Assembly (NCBI GenBank): GCA_004211235.1
Contig: SEEY01000048.1
Span: 1-12,367 of the forward strand
Direction of reading: 5' to 3'
DNA length: 12,367 nt
Source of the DNA: Rubrivivax sp.
GTDB lineage: Bacteria; Pseudomonadota; Gammaproteobacteria; Burkholderiales; Burkholderiaceae
Part shown: piece by piece, positions 1 through 5,819 of the stretch
Layout: each line of letters opens with the position of its first letter
How positions within the stretch are numbered: position 1 is the stretch's first letter
The notes under the pieces: generated by a model
The model's database searches: none
Told to the model about the DNA's origin: nothing
The model's input: only the letters and a program-made list of their open reading frames with translations
Position numbers and translations under genes: made by a program

Positions 1-143
1 TCCGCGAGCTGGACCGCATCGAGATCGGCAACGGCCCCTACGCCGGCACGCGCGGCCCCATCACGGAGAAGATCCAGTCGGCCTTCTTCGACATCGTCAA
101 TGGCCGCAACCCCAAGTACGCAGAATGGCTGACTTCGGTTTGA
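1..143 (+). CDS. ilvE: Branched-chain amino acid aminotransferase, C-terminal end (partial)
   Basis: This is the last 46 residues of a PLP-dependent fold-type IV aminotransferase, which interconverts valine, leucine and isoleucine with their 2-oxo acids in the cytoplasm. The frame is open from base 3 to the TGA at 141-143, and the rest lies upstream of the window. The tail carries the pattern typical of proteobacterial IlvE C-termini: R-G-P-I-T-E-K-I-Q, then F-F-D-I-V-N-G-R-N, then a final Y-A-E-W-L. The PLP lysine and the substrate-binding residues lie outside the window, so activity cannot be judged here. The next gene starts 125 bases downstream on the same strand. A weak bulged hairpin built from two GCCGGC copies (about 156-181) lies between them and has no T-run, so read-through is plausible. 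Identification rests on the conserved tail only. Confidence 0.88.
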   Translation, partial: RELDRIEIGNGPYAGTRGPITEKIQSAFFDIVNGRNPKYAEWLTSV

Positions 144-268
144 CCCCTCGCCGGGTCTTACGCCGGCTGAACGCCGGCAAGCACATCGCCAGGGCGGGCA
201 GGCTTGAGCGGCCCGGCGCTCGGCCCGCGAGTTTCGGCCGCCGCGACACGGACATCTGAGAGAACAAC

Positions 269-484
269 ATGAGCACCAACACCACGCCCGCCGCCACTGT
301 CGAAGTCATCGCCAGCGACTGCAACGACAACGGCACCGTCTTCTGCCCCAACCCCAAGATGGCGCTGTGGAGCAACCATCCCAAGGTCTTCATCGACCTG
401 ACGCACGGTGGCCAGGGGCAGTGCCCGTACTGCGGCACGGCGTACAAGCTGAAGGCCGGCGAGGTCGTGGGCAACCACCACTAG
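269..484 (+). CDS. Small CHCC-type zinc-finger protein
   Basis: This 71-residue protein has the zf-CHCC pattern: Cys26, His37, then the pair Cys52-P-Y-Cys55-G, which would hold one zinc. The family resembles the zinc-binding C-terminus of the NDUFS6/13-kDa accessory subunit of mitochondrial complex I. Free-standing bacterial members are common in Proteobacteria, but their role is not settled. Cys18 is an extra cysteine just before the site. There is no signal peptide or membrane segment, so it should be cytoplasmic. The ATG is preceded by a purine-rich GAGAGAACAA stretch serving as a modest ribosome binding site. The next gene begins 12 bases after the stop, suggesting one transcript with the genes down to 2448. 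Family assignment is firm; function is inferred only from homology to NDUFS6. Confidence 0.85.
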   Translation: MSTNTTPAATVEVIASDCNDNGTVFCPNPKMALWSNHPKVFIDLTHGGQGQCPYCGTAYKLKAGEVVGNHH

Positions 485-496
485 GCCGCCCTGACC

Positions 497-940
497 ATGT
501 CCCGCTCCACCGCCCAGCAGGCCGCCATGCTGGCCTCGCCCGACGATACCGAGGCCCAGTTCTACGAAGCCTTGCAGCACGCCGACCTCGACCATCTCAT
601 GGCCCTCTGGGCCGATGACGAAGACGTCGCCTGCGTGCACCCGGGCGGCCCGCGTACCGTCGGGCTGCCGGCCATCCGCGCCGCCTTCGCCGCCGTGTTC
701 GAGCGCGGCGCCGTCACCGTCCACCCGGAGCGCGTGCGCCGACTGCACAGCGGCGACTGCGCCATCCACCACGTGCTCGAGCGCGTGCAGCGCACCGGCG
801 CGCCCGAGCAGGCCTGGGTCATCGCCACGAACGTCTATCTGAAGACGGCCTTCGGCTGGCGACTGGTGCTGCACCATGCCAGCCCCGGCGGGGCGGGCGA
901 TGTCCAGGAACTGGCCACGGACTCCGGCACGCTGCACTGA
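497..940 (+). CDS. NTF2-like / SnoaL-like (DUF4440-type) protein
   Basis: This 147-residue protein has the size and pattern of a one-domain NTF2-like alpha+beta barrel. An N-terminal helix pair (F-Y-E-A-L, then L-D-H-L-M-A-L-W) is followed by V-A-C-V-H-P-G-G, a helix with G-L-P-A-I-R-A-A-F, and strands ending in F-G-W-R-L-V-L-H-H-A-S. The W-x-D-D-E-D-V-x-C-V-H-P segment is typical of stand-alone DUF4440/SnoaL-like proteins, whose substrates are mostly unknown. No signal peptide is seen. Start choice is uncertain: the ATG at 497 has no clear Shine-Dalgarno, and an in-frame ATG at 527 (residue 11) would still keep the whole domain. It sits 12 bases after the zinc-finger gene and 15 before the hydrolase gene, so it is probably co-transcribed. 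Specific function unknown. Confidence 0.8.
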   Translation: MSRSTAQQAAMLASPDDTEAQFYEALQHADLDHLMALWADDEDVACVHPGGPRTVGLPAIRAAFAAVFERGAVTVHPERVRRLHSGDCAIHHVLERVQRTGAPEQAWVIATNVYLKTAFGWRLVLHHASPGGAGDVQELATDSGTLH

Positions 941-955
941 GCCTGTCGACGCGCC

Positions 956-1921
956 ATGCAGTACCGCGCCCCCCGCTGGCTGCCCGGCGGCCATGCACAG
1001 ACCATCTGGCCTGCGCTCTTCAGCCGCCAGCACGACGGCCCGGCGCCCGCCTGGACCCGCGAGCGCTGGGACACGCCGGACGGCGACTTCATCGACGTCG
1101 ACTTCCTCGCGGGTGCGCCTGCCGATGCGCCGCTGTTCGTGCTCTTTCACGGGCTCGAAGGCGACCGCAGCAGCCATTCCAGCGTCGCCTTCGCCAGCGC
1201 TGCCCGCGAACGCGGCTGGGCGATGGCGCTGCCCCACTTCCGCGGCTGCTCCGGCGAGCTGAACCGCGGGCCGCGCGCGTATCACTCTGGCGACTACGAG
1301 GAGATCGGCTGGATCCTGCAGCGCCTGCGTGAGCGCCACGGCCGGCCGCTGCTCGTTGCCGGCGTGTCGCTGGGCGGCAATGCGCTGATGCGCTGGGCCG
1401 AGGAGGCCGGCACCACGGCCGCGCAGATGGCGCGCGCGGTCTGCTCCATCTGCTCGCCCATCGACCTCGCCGCCGCCGGCGCCGCCATCGACCGCGGCTT
1501 CAACAAGCAGGTCTACGCACGCCGCTTCCTGCGCACGATGATTCCCAAGGCGCTGCGCAAGCTGCAGCAGCATCCGGGCCTGTTCGACGGCGAGCGGCTC
1601 AGGCGCGCATCGACCATCTACGAATTCGACAACCTCTTCACCGCGCCGCTGCACGGCTTCAAGGGCACCGACGACTACTGGACCCGCGCTGCGGCCAAGC
1701 CCCACCTGCACCGCATCCGCATTCCAGCGCTGGTGCTGAACGCCCGCAACGACCCCTTCGTGCCGGGGCACAGCCTGCCCCATGCCGCTGAAGTGGGCGC
1801 TTATGTGACACTCTGGCAGCCGGGCCACGGCGGCCATGTCGGCTTCCCTGCCGGGCGTCTGCCGGGCCATCTGTTGACGATGCCGGCGCAGGTCTGCGAC
1901 TGGCTTTCCAAGCAAGCTTGA
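956..1921 (+). CDS. YheT-family alpha/beta-fold hydrolase
   Basis: This 321-residue protein matches the YheT (AB-hydrolase-4) family of putative carboxylesterases. The N-terminal signature R-W-L-P-G-G-H-A-Q-T-I-W-P is characteristic. H-G-L-E-G (oxyanion-side loop) and F-R-G-C-S-G-E-x-N-R follow. The nucleophile elbow is G136-V-S138-L-G140, the acid is probably Asp266 in N-A-R-N-D-P-F-V-P, and the catalytic His is probably His294 in G-G-H-V-G-F. A complete Ser-Asp-His triad is therefore present. There is no signal peptide, so it should be cytosolic. The natural substrate of the family is not established. The ATG lacks a strong Shine-Dalgarno but is fixed by the conserved N-terminus. The TGA lies 11 bases before the ATG of the next gene, consistent with an operon. 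Confidence 0.92.
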   Translation: MQYRAPRWLPGGHAQTIWPALFSRQHDGPAPAWTRERWDTPDGDFIDVDFLAGAPADAPLFVLFHGLEGDRSSHSSVAFASAARERGWAMALPHFRGCSGELNRGPRAYHSGDYEEIGWILQRLRERHGRPLLVAGVSLGGNALMRWAEEAGTTAAQMARAVCSICSPIDLAAAGAAIDRGFNKQVYARRFLRTMIPKALRKLQQHPGLFDGERLRRASTIYEFDNLFTAPLHGFKGTDDYWTRAAAKPHLHRIRIPALVLNARNDPFVPGHSLPHAAEVGAYVTLWQPGHGGHVGFPAGRLPGHLLTMPAQVCDWLSKQA

Positions 1922-1932
1922 GGGCTCCCTCG

Positions 1933-2448
1933 ATGGACGACATCGTTCAGGCCGCTTTGAAGAAGTGGCCCAACGTCCCGCACTGCTACGGCTGGCTGGC
2001 GCTGGACGGGCGCGGCGATTGGTACATGCGCGACGAGCGCATCCAGCAGGCGGGGCCCTTCCCGCGCGTGAAGGGCAGCCGCATCGACCACGACAAGCTG
2101 CTCGCCTTCATCGGCCGCAACTACGCCGCAGACGAGCGCGGCGCATGGTTCTTCCAGAACGGCCCGCAGCGCGTTTACGTCGAGCTGGAATGCACGCCCT
2201 GGATCTGGCGGCTGCAGCCCGATGGCCGCGTGCTCAGCCACACCGGCCGCGAGGCCCGCGCAGACACCTGCTGGCTGGACGAAGCCGGGCATCTCTACCT
2301 CGACACCGACCTCGGCTTCGGCCTTGTGCACACGCAGGACATGGCGCTGGCCGCGGAAGCCGTCGAAGCGCGACGCTGGACGCCGCAGGACTGCATCGCC
2401 GCAAAGCTGGCGGCCACGCATCACTACCAGCGCCGGCCTCAACCCTGA
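1933..2448 (+). CDS. Conserved DUF-type protein of unknown function
   Basis: This 171-residue soluble protein is rich in Trp and Tyr. It begins M-D-D-I-V-Q-A-A-L-K-K-W-P-N-V-P-x-C-Y-G-W-L, followed by G-D-W-Y-M-R-D-E, F-I-G-R-N-Y, W-F-F-Q-N-G-P-Q-R-V-Y-V-E-L and a T-P-W-I-W segment. I associate this pattern with a conserved betaproteobacterial DUF family (possibly DUF2946), but I am not sure of the number. I know of no assigned function. The frame opens at a TTG (1918) overlapping the stop of the hydrolase gene, but the ATG at 1933, with AGGG nine bases upstream, matches the expected N-terminus and is chosen. There are no membrane segments and no obvious catalytic motif. It is the last gene of the plus-strand run, and a hairpin terminator follows nine bases after its stop. 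Confidence 0.8.
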   Translation: MDDIVQAALKKWPNVPHCYGWLALDGRGDWYMRDERIQQAGPFPRVKGSRIDHDKLLAFIGRNYAADERGAWFFQNGPQRVYVELECTPWIWRLQPDGRVLSHTGREARADTCWLDEAGHLYLDTDLGFGLVHTQDMALAAEAVEARRWTPQDCIAAKLAATHHYQRRPQP

Positions 2449-2456
2449 AAAGGAGA

Positions 2457-2477
2457 AAGCCCGCTCGCGGCGGGCTT
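2457..2477. terminator. Bidirectional hairpin terminator between convergent genes
   Basis: There is a perfect 8-bp stem, AAGCCCGC / GCGGGCTT, with a 5-base loop. It is followed by CTTCTT on the plus strand and by a T-rich TTTCTCCTTTT on the minus strand. It lies between the stop of the unknown-function gene (2448) and the stop of the cytochrome gene (2497), so it can serve both convergent transcripts. Confidence 0.8.
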
Positions 2478-2496
2478 CTTCATCGCGGATGAGCGA

Positions 2497-3036
2497 TCAG
2501 TTCGCGGCAGAGGCGGCGGCGGCCGGTGCCTTGGGCTCGTCAAACTTGCCACCGCCCTGGTTGGCCAGGTAGACGACGGCGCGGTGGATCTCGAAGTCCG
2601 AGAAGTCGCCTCCGCCCTGGGGTGGCATGTTGCCCTTGCCCTTGAGCGCGGAGTTGACGAGCGACTCGATGCCGCTCTTCAGGCGCGGGCCCCAGGCCGC
2701 GGTGTCACCCAGCTTGGGCGCTCCCAGCGCGCCGCTGCCGTGGCAGGTGACGCACTGGGCCTGGAAGACCTTGTCGCCGGTTGCCAGCGAAGCGACGTCG
2801 CTGGCGTCCTTCACGTCGACATGGCCCACCGGCGCAATGCGCTCGGCCACGGCCTGCCCCTCGAGCGCGCCCGTGCCGGCGGCCGGCTTGGTCGACGTGC
2901 TCACGTAGTTGGCAAGCAGGATGATGATGACGATGGGCACCAGGAAGGAAAGGAACACGGCCCACGCGAGTTGCTTGGGGGTCTTGATGGGGCCGGTGTG
3001 GGCGTCGTCGTGGTTGTGATCGTGGCTGGCGCTCAT
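2497..3036 (-). CDS. Membrane-anchored mono-heme cytochrome c (c5-like)
   Basis: This 179-residue protein is an electron carrier with one transmembrane anchor (about residues 23-45) and a periplasmic c-type heme domain. The heme motif is C95-V-T-C98-H99, and Met137 in G-N-M-P-P-Q is the likely sixth ligand. The layout (anchor, linker, heme domain ending in a V-V-Y-L-A-N helix) fits the cytochrome c5/c-555 family of Betaproteobacteria. The short cytoplasmic N-terminus is rich in His and Asp (His5, 7, 9 and 13). The C-terminus is an Ala-rich tail. The ATG at 3036 is preceded by AGAGGA at good spacing; the open frame extends 30 codons further up without family support. No oxidase or other respiratory gene is adjacent, so its partner is unknown. 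A TATAAT box lies 73-78 bases upstream. Confidence 0.92.
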   Translation of the reverse strand: MSASHDHNHDDAHTGPIKTPKQLAWAVFLSFLVPIVIIILLANYVSTSTKPAAGTGALEGQAVAERIAPVGHVDVKDASDVASLATGDKVFQAQCVTCHGSGALGAPKLGDTAAWGPRLKSGIESLVNSALKGKGNMPPQGGGDFSDFEIHRAVVYLANQGGGKFDEPKAPAAAASAAN

Positions 3037-3071
3037 GGATTCCTCTTGGCTATCCTCATCGTTTTCGTCGG

Positions 3072-3096
3072 CGTGAGGCGCGCAGCGCGCGACACG
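3072..3096 (-). promoter_or_regulatory. Hairpin in the cytochrome c mRNA leader
   Basis: On the minus strand, CGTG pairs with CACG around an inner GCGCGC/GCGCGC arm, with a two-base mismatch between the two stems. The structure lies between the proposed -10 box and the ribosome binding site. It may affect mRNA stability, but nothing shows a regulatory role. Confidence 0.25.
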
Positions 3097-3108
3097 AAAA
3101 ACCGCAGA

Positions 3109-3114
3109 ATTATA
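3109..3114 (-). promoter_or_regulatory. -10 box (TATAAT) for the cytochrome c gene
   Basis: A perfect TATAAT is read on the minus strand, predicting a transcript start near 3102 and a leader of about 65 bases. No good -35 hexamer is found 16-18 bases upstream. A palindrome occupies that position instead, so an activator may be needed. Confidence 0.45.
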
Positions 3115-3131
3115 GGAGCCGCCCACAGGCC

Positions 3132-3146
3132 TCCCCGGCCCGGGGA
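3132..3146. repeat. Palindrome TCCCCG-GCC-CGGGGA between divergent promoters
   Basis: A perfect 6-bp inverted repeat has a 3-base centre. It covers the -35 region expected for both the cytochrome gene (minus) and tRNA-Arg (plus). It could be an operator or a chance GC-rich palindrome. No protein that binds it can be named from the sequence. Confidence 0.4.
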
Positions 3147-3153
3147 ACCCCGC

Positions 3154-3162
3154 TGTTAGAAT
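3154..3162 (+). promoter_or_regulatory. Extended -10 promoter element for tRNA-Arg
   Basis: TGT followed by TAGAAT forms a full extended -10 element (TGn plus a 5/6 hexamer match). The predicted transcript start is about 3169, only a few bases before the tRNA. No recognisable -35 box is present, which an extended -10 can tolerate. Confidence 0.45.
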
Positions 3163-3172
3163 CTGCGGCTTC

Positions 3173-3248
3173 GCGCCCGTAGCTCAATGGATAGAGTACT
3201 GCCCTCCGAAGGCAGGGGTTGTTGGTTCGATCCCAACCGGGCGCACCA
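3173..3248 (+). tRNA. tRNA-Arg (anticodon CCG)
   Basis: This is a complete 76-base cloverleaf with encoded CCA. The acceptor arm GCGCCCG (3173-3179) pairs with CGGGCGC (3238-3244), with discriminator A3245 and CCA at 3246-3248. The anticodon stem CTGCC/GGCAG encloses the loop C-T-CCG-A-A, placing anticodon CCG at 3206-3208, which reads CGG arginine codons. The T-arm loop TTCGATC is present. It is a single-copy unit with its own likely promoter and a strong terminator nine bases downstream. Confidence 0.97.
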
Positions 3249-3256
3249 ACTCAAGG

Positions 3257-3286
3257 AAAAGGGTCTGCAGATGCAGACCCTTTTTT
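3257..3286 (+). terminator. Rho-independent terminator of tRNA-Arg
   Basis: A perfect 12-bp stem AAAAGGGTCTGC / GCAGACCCTTTT with a 4-base loop (AGAT) ends in a run of six Ts. It lies directly after the tRNA and isolates it from the convergent PPOX-like gene, whose stop is at 3350. Confidence 0.93.
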
Positions 3287-3349
3287 GCGCGCGCCGCGGC
3301 TGCACGTCGCTGCACATGGCCGCATCGCTGCTGCCGCGTCAGCCAGCGA

Positions 3350-3886
3350 TCAAGGCTGCAGGTGCCCGTGGACGCCGTCATCGGTGCGTTGGGCGGTCAA
3401 CGCGCCGAACAGCATCCGGATGCCGGCCACCGCCGTGCCGTGGCGGTTGTCCCAGTATTCCCCCCCCACCGGATCCACCCGCAGCAGGCTGATGCGCGGG
3501 TCGTCCGGGCCCTCGGTGAACCAGGCGCGCAGCTTGGGCGTCCACAGGCGATGGATGGTGTCGCGGTCGGTCACCTCGGCGGCCTCGCCGTCCAGCTTCA
3601 GGTGGCCACCGTTGTCGCCCTGCTTGAAGAAGAGGGTCACGCGCGGATCGCGGTCGAGCTCGACGTTCTTGAGGCTGTCGGCCTCCGTGAAGAACCAGAG
3701 CCGGCCAGCGTCGTCGAGCTCGATCACGGTCATCGGCCGCGCATGCAACTGGGAGCTCATGCCGACGGTGCAGAAGAAGCAGCTGTCGCCGTTGCTGACG
3801 AGATCCTTGATCTTGTCGGCGGCGGCCTGGCCTGCCAGGTCTTCATCGGGCGCGTGGCCGTCGGCCGAAAGCGTGCGGTCGTTCAT
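3350..3886 (-). CDS. Pyridoxamine 5'-phosphate oxidase-like flavin/split-barrel protein
   Basis: This 178-residue protein belongs to the PPOX-like split-barrel family often annotated as general stress protein 26. Visible signatures are H48-A-R-P-M-T-V (strand at the flavin site), L-W-F-F-T-E at 63-68, the D-P-R-V-T-L-F-F strand at 80-87, and the C-terminal L-W-T-P-K-L-R-A-W-F-T-E-G-P-D-D-P with a later E-Y-W-D (143-146). These C-terminal elements are typical of this subfamily rather than of PdxH proper. Family members bind FMN, FAD or F420-type cofactors, and the true reaction is unknown. The ATG at 3886 is preceded by AGGAG eight bases away, so the start is secure. It is divergent from the DUF4142 gene across a 194-base spacer in which I could identify no convincing promoter. 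A role in stress response is only family inference. Confidence 0.87.
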   Translation of the reverse strand: MNDRTLSADGHAPDEDLAGQAAADKIKDLVSNGDSCFFCTVGMSSQLHARPMTVIELDDAGRLWFFTEADSLKNVELDRDPRVTLFFKQGDNGGHLKLDGEAAEVTDRDTIHRLWTPKLRAWFTEGPDDPRISLLRVDPVGGEYWDNRHGTAVAGIRMLFGALTAQRTDDGVHGHLQP

Positions 3887-4080
3887 GTGGGAACTCCTGG
3901 TCTGGATGATGCGCCCAAGGCTAGACAGACCGGCCGCTGCGAGGTGTCGGCGGGCACGTTGGACCGCTGTCGGAAGGCGCCCCGCCTGTTCTCCTACGCG
4001 AGCTTCGGTGAATGCCGACGGGGCGCGGCCAGCGCGACGCCTAAATTCACTGCGGTCATCACCGTCGAAAAGGATTCCCC

Positions 4081-4590
4081 ATGCGCCGTTCCCACAGACT
4101 TCTCAGCGCCACGCTGCTTCTGGCCACCGCGGTGTTCGCGACGCAGGCCCATGCACGCTCCGACGCTGCCTTCATGAAGCAGGCCGCCCATGCCGGCGCC
4201 GCCGAGATCGAGGCCGCCAAGCTCGCGCAGAGCAAGGGTAAGAGCGCCGACGTGAAGGCCTTCGCCGACTCGATGATCAGCGACCACACCAAGGTCGCAG
4301 ACGAGCTGAAGGCGCTCGCCGCATCAAAGAACGTGACCCTGCCCGACGGCCCCTCGGTCAAGCAGAAGGCAGAGCTGAAGCTCATCGATGCCGGCGACGA
4401 CGACAAGTTCGATGCCCGCTATGCCAAGTCCTTCGGCGTGAAGGCTCACCAGGACACGATCAAGCTGTTCCAGGACGCCTCGCGCGAGGCCAAGGATCCC
4501 GAGGTCAAGGCCTGGGCCGAGAAGACGCTGCCGGGGCTGCGCCACCACCTCGAAATGGCGCAGGCGCTCGCCGCGGCGCCGAAGAAGTGA
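4081..4590 (+). CDS. Exported DUF4142 domain protein
   Basis: This 169-residue protein begins with a signal peptide: M-R-R-S-H-R, a hydrophobic core L-L-S-A-T-L-L-L-A-T-A-V-F-A, and a probable cleavage after A-H-A (residue 25). The mature part is a Lys/Ala/Asp-rich all-helical DUF4142 domain. It contains F-x-x-x-A-A-H-A-G-A-A-E-I-E-A-A-K-L-A, then A-D-S-M-I-S-D-H-T-K-V, then L-P-G-L-R-H-H-L-E-M-A near the end, the usual ferritin-like helical bundle pattern. DUF4142 proteins are periplasmic or outer-envelope proteins linked loosely to stress; the biochemical role is not established. AAAAGGA lies six bases before the ATG, a strong ribosome binding site. A small lipoprotein gene follows after nine bases and is probably translationally coupled. 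Confidence 0.88.
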   Translation: MRRSHRLLSATLLLATAVFATQAHARSDAAFMKQAAHAGAAEIEAAKLAQSKGKSADVKAFADSMISDHTKVADELKALAASKNVTLPDGPSVKQKAELKLIDAGDDDKFDARYAKSFGVKAHQDTIKLFQDASREAKDPEVKAWAEKTLPGLRHHLEMAQALAAAPKK

Positions 4591-4599
4591 GGTAGCGCC

Positions 4600-4815
4600 A
4601 TGCATGCCGCGTTCCGCCTGCTGCTCCCGGCCGCTGTGGCGCTGCTGACGGCCTGCCAGCCGCATCAGACGCCGTTGTCTTCCGCCGAGGCGGCCGTCGC
4701 GGCGGCGCCGCCCCTGCAGCCGCCGTCGGCGCCTTCGTCGCCCACACCGACGCCGCCGACCTTCCCGCCAGCGTCGGGCCCGGCGTCCGGACCGCCGACC
4801 GACCCGATCAAGTGA
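4600..4815 (+). CDS. Small proline-rich lipoprotein
   Basis: This 71-residue protein has a classical lipoprotein signal: a hydrophobic stretch (L7-L16) ending in the lipobox L16-T-A-Cys19. The predicted mature chain is only 53 residues, is Pro/Ala/Ser-rich and appears disordered, with repeated P-P, S-G-P and P-T-P motifs. There is no recognisable domain. A GTGAGGT sequence overlapping the DUF4142 stop serves as the ribosome binding site, so the two are probably made together and act in the same envelope compartment. It ends 25 bases before the convergent LysR gene. Low-complexity composition makes homology hard to judge. The ORF is supported by lipobox, spacing and ribosome binding site rather than by a family match. 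Confidence 0.68.
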   Translation: MHAAFRLLLPAAVALLTACQPHQTPLSSAEAAVAAAPPLQPPSAPSSPTPTPPTFPPASGPASGPPTDPIK

Positions 4816-4840
4816 AGCGCAGCGGCGGGATGAGGCGCGT

Positions 4841-5728
4841 TCAGGCGCCGATGTAGCGCGTCAGGCCGTCCACCAGCGCGTCGAAGACGACGCGGCAGGC
4901 CGCGTTCTGGCGCAGGTCCTCGTGCATGGCGACCCAGGTCTCCAGCGGCCAGTCGATCTGGCCGGGCAGCACAGGTTCGAGCCTTGGCTCGCGCCGCGCC
5001 AGCGCCAGTTGGCAGATGCCGATGCCCGCGCCTGCGCGCATGAGCGCGAGCTGGGCCAGATCGGAATCGCAGCGCAGCGCGAAGCTGTCGCGGCTGATGC
5101 TGCCCAGCCGCCGCGCGCCGGCGCGGATGAAGGGCGTGACCATGTCGAAACCGATGAGCGTGTGGCCGCTCATGTCGGCGAAGGAAGCCGGCCGGCCGCA
5201 ACGGTCGAGATAGGCCGGGTGGGCATGCAGGCCCAGTTGCACGCTGCCGACGCGACGCGCGATCAGCTGCCCTTGCTCCGGCGGCGTCATGCGCACGGCG
5301 ATGTCGGCCTCACGGCGCAGCAGATCCTGCACGCGGCTGCCGAGCGCCAGCTCCAGCACCAGGCCCGGATGGCGCTCACGCAGCGTCGCGAAGATAGGCG
5401 GCAGCACTTCGACGCCCATGACCTCGCTGGCGGTGACGCGCACCGTGCCCGCCGGCTCGGCACCCCTCGATGCCGCCCGCTGCAGGGCGGCCGCGGCCGT
5501 CTCCATCTGCTCGGCATGGGCACGCAGCGCCAGTGCCGCTTCCGTGGGCAACAGGCCCGTGGGAGACCGCGTGAAGAGCACCTGGCCGAGTGCCGCCTCC
5601 AGCGCGGCGACGTGCCGGCCGACGGTGGGCTGCGTCAGGTCGAGCACGCGCGCCGCGCCGGACAGCGACCCCTCACGCAGCACGCCGAGGAGTGTGTGCA
5701 GCAGTTCCCAGGGCAAGGTGGAGGCCAT
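4841..5728 (-). CDS. LysR-family transcriptional regulator
   Basis: This 295-residue protein has the LysR layout. An N-terminal winged helix-turn-helix (about residues 8-64) contains E-G-S-L-S-G-A-A-R and the recognition helix T-Q-P-T-V-G-R-H-V-A-A-L-E (32-44), then F-T-R-S-P-T-G-L-L-P-T. A linker helix follows, then a two-lobe effector-binding domain with V-R-V-T-A-S-E and a late A-G-A-G-I-G-I-C segment. The frame extends to a TTG at 5770, but the ATG at 5728 gives the normal family N-terminus. That ATG has no Shine-Dalgarno; instead a TATACA box lies seven bases upstream, suggesting a leaderless mRNA. It is divergent from the epimerase-like gene at 5820, the usual arrangement of a LysR protein and its target. 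The effector is unknown. Confidence 0.93.
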   Translation of the reverse strand: MASTLPWELLHTLLGVLREGSLSGAARVLDLTQPTVGRHVAALEAALGQVLFTRSPTGLLPTEAALALRAHAEQMETAAAALQRAASRGAEPAGTVRVTASEVMGVEVLPPIFATLRERHPGLVLELALGSRVQDLLRREADIAVRMTPPEQGQLIARRVGSVQLGLHAHPAYLDRCGRPASFADMSGHTLIGFDMVTPFIRAGARRLGSISRDSFALRCDSDLAQLALMRAGAGIGICQLALARREPRLEPVLPGQIDWPLETWVAMHEDLRQNAACRVVFDALVDGLTRYIGA

Positions 5729-5735
5729 GCAGAAA

Positions 5736-5763
5736 TGTATAGCGGCACCGATGTCTTCAGCAA
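5736..5763 (-). promoter_or_regulatory. Predicted leaderless promoter of the LysR gene
   Basis: On the minus strand, TTGCTG (5763-5758), a 16-base spacer and TATACA (5741-5736) form a sigma-70-like promoter. Seven bases separate TATACA from the ATG at 5728, so transcription would start at or next to the start codon. The -35 matches only 3 of 6 consensus bases. Confidence 0.45.
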
Positions 5764-5792
5764 TTCCCAAAGAGGGCTGCCCTTTCCAGAAT
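5763..5792. promoter_or_regulatory. Candidate LysR operator (dyad) in the divergent spacer
   Basis: ATTC and GAAT form a dyad of 30 bases overall, and a GGGC-T-GCCC inverted repeat (5774-5782) lies near its centre. The outer arm touches the predicted -35 of the LysR promoter, as expected for autoregulation. The match to the loose T-N11-A LysR consensus is not strong. Confidence 0.3.
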
Positions 5793-5819
5793 GCAGCTCA
5801 TCAACTTTGGAGCGCAATG

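Noticed and set aside
144..181. Hairpin of two GCCGGC copies after ilvE as a terminator
   Set aside because: The stem is bulged and short, and no T-run follows. It was not listed as a terminator.
158..1915. A 585-codon open frame on the minus strand opposite the first gene run
   Set aside because: It lies antisense to four well-supported genes, has a repetitive Ala/Gly/Val/Arg composition typical of GC-rich reverse frames, and shows no domain.
3037..3126. A 30-residue N-terminal extension of the cytochrome c
   Set aside because: It would start upstream of the TATAAT box, so most transcripts would not contain it. The ATG at 3036 has a good AGAGGA site.
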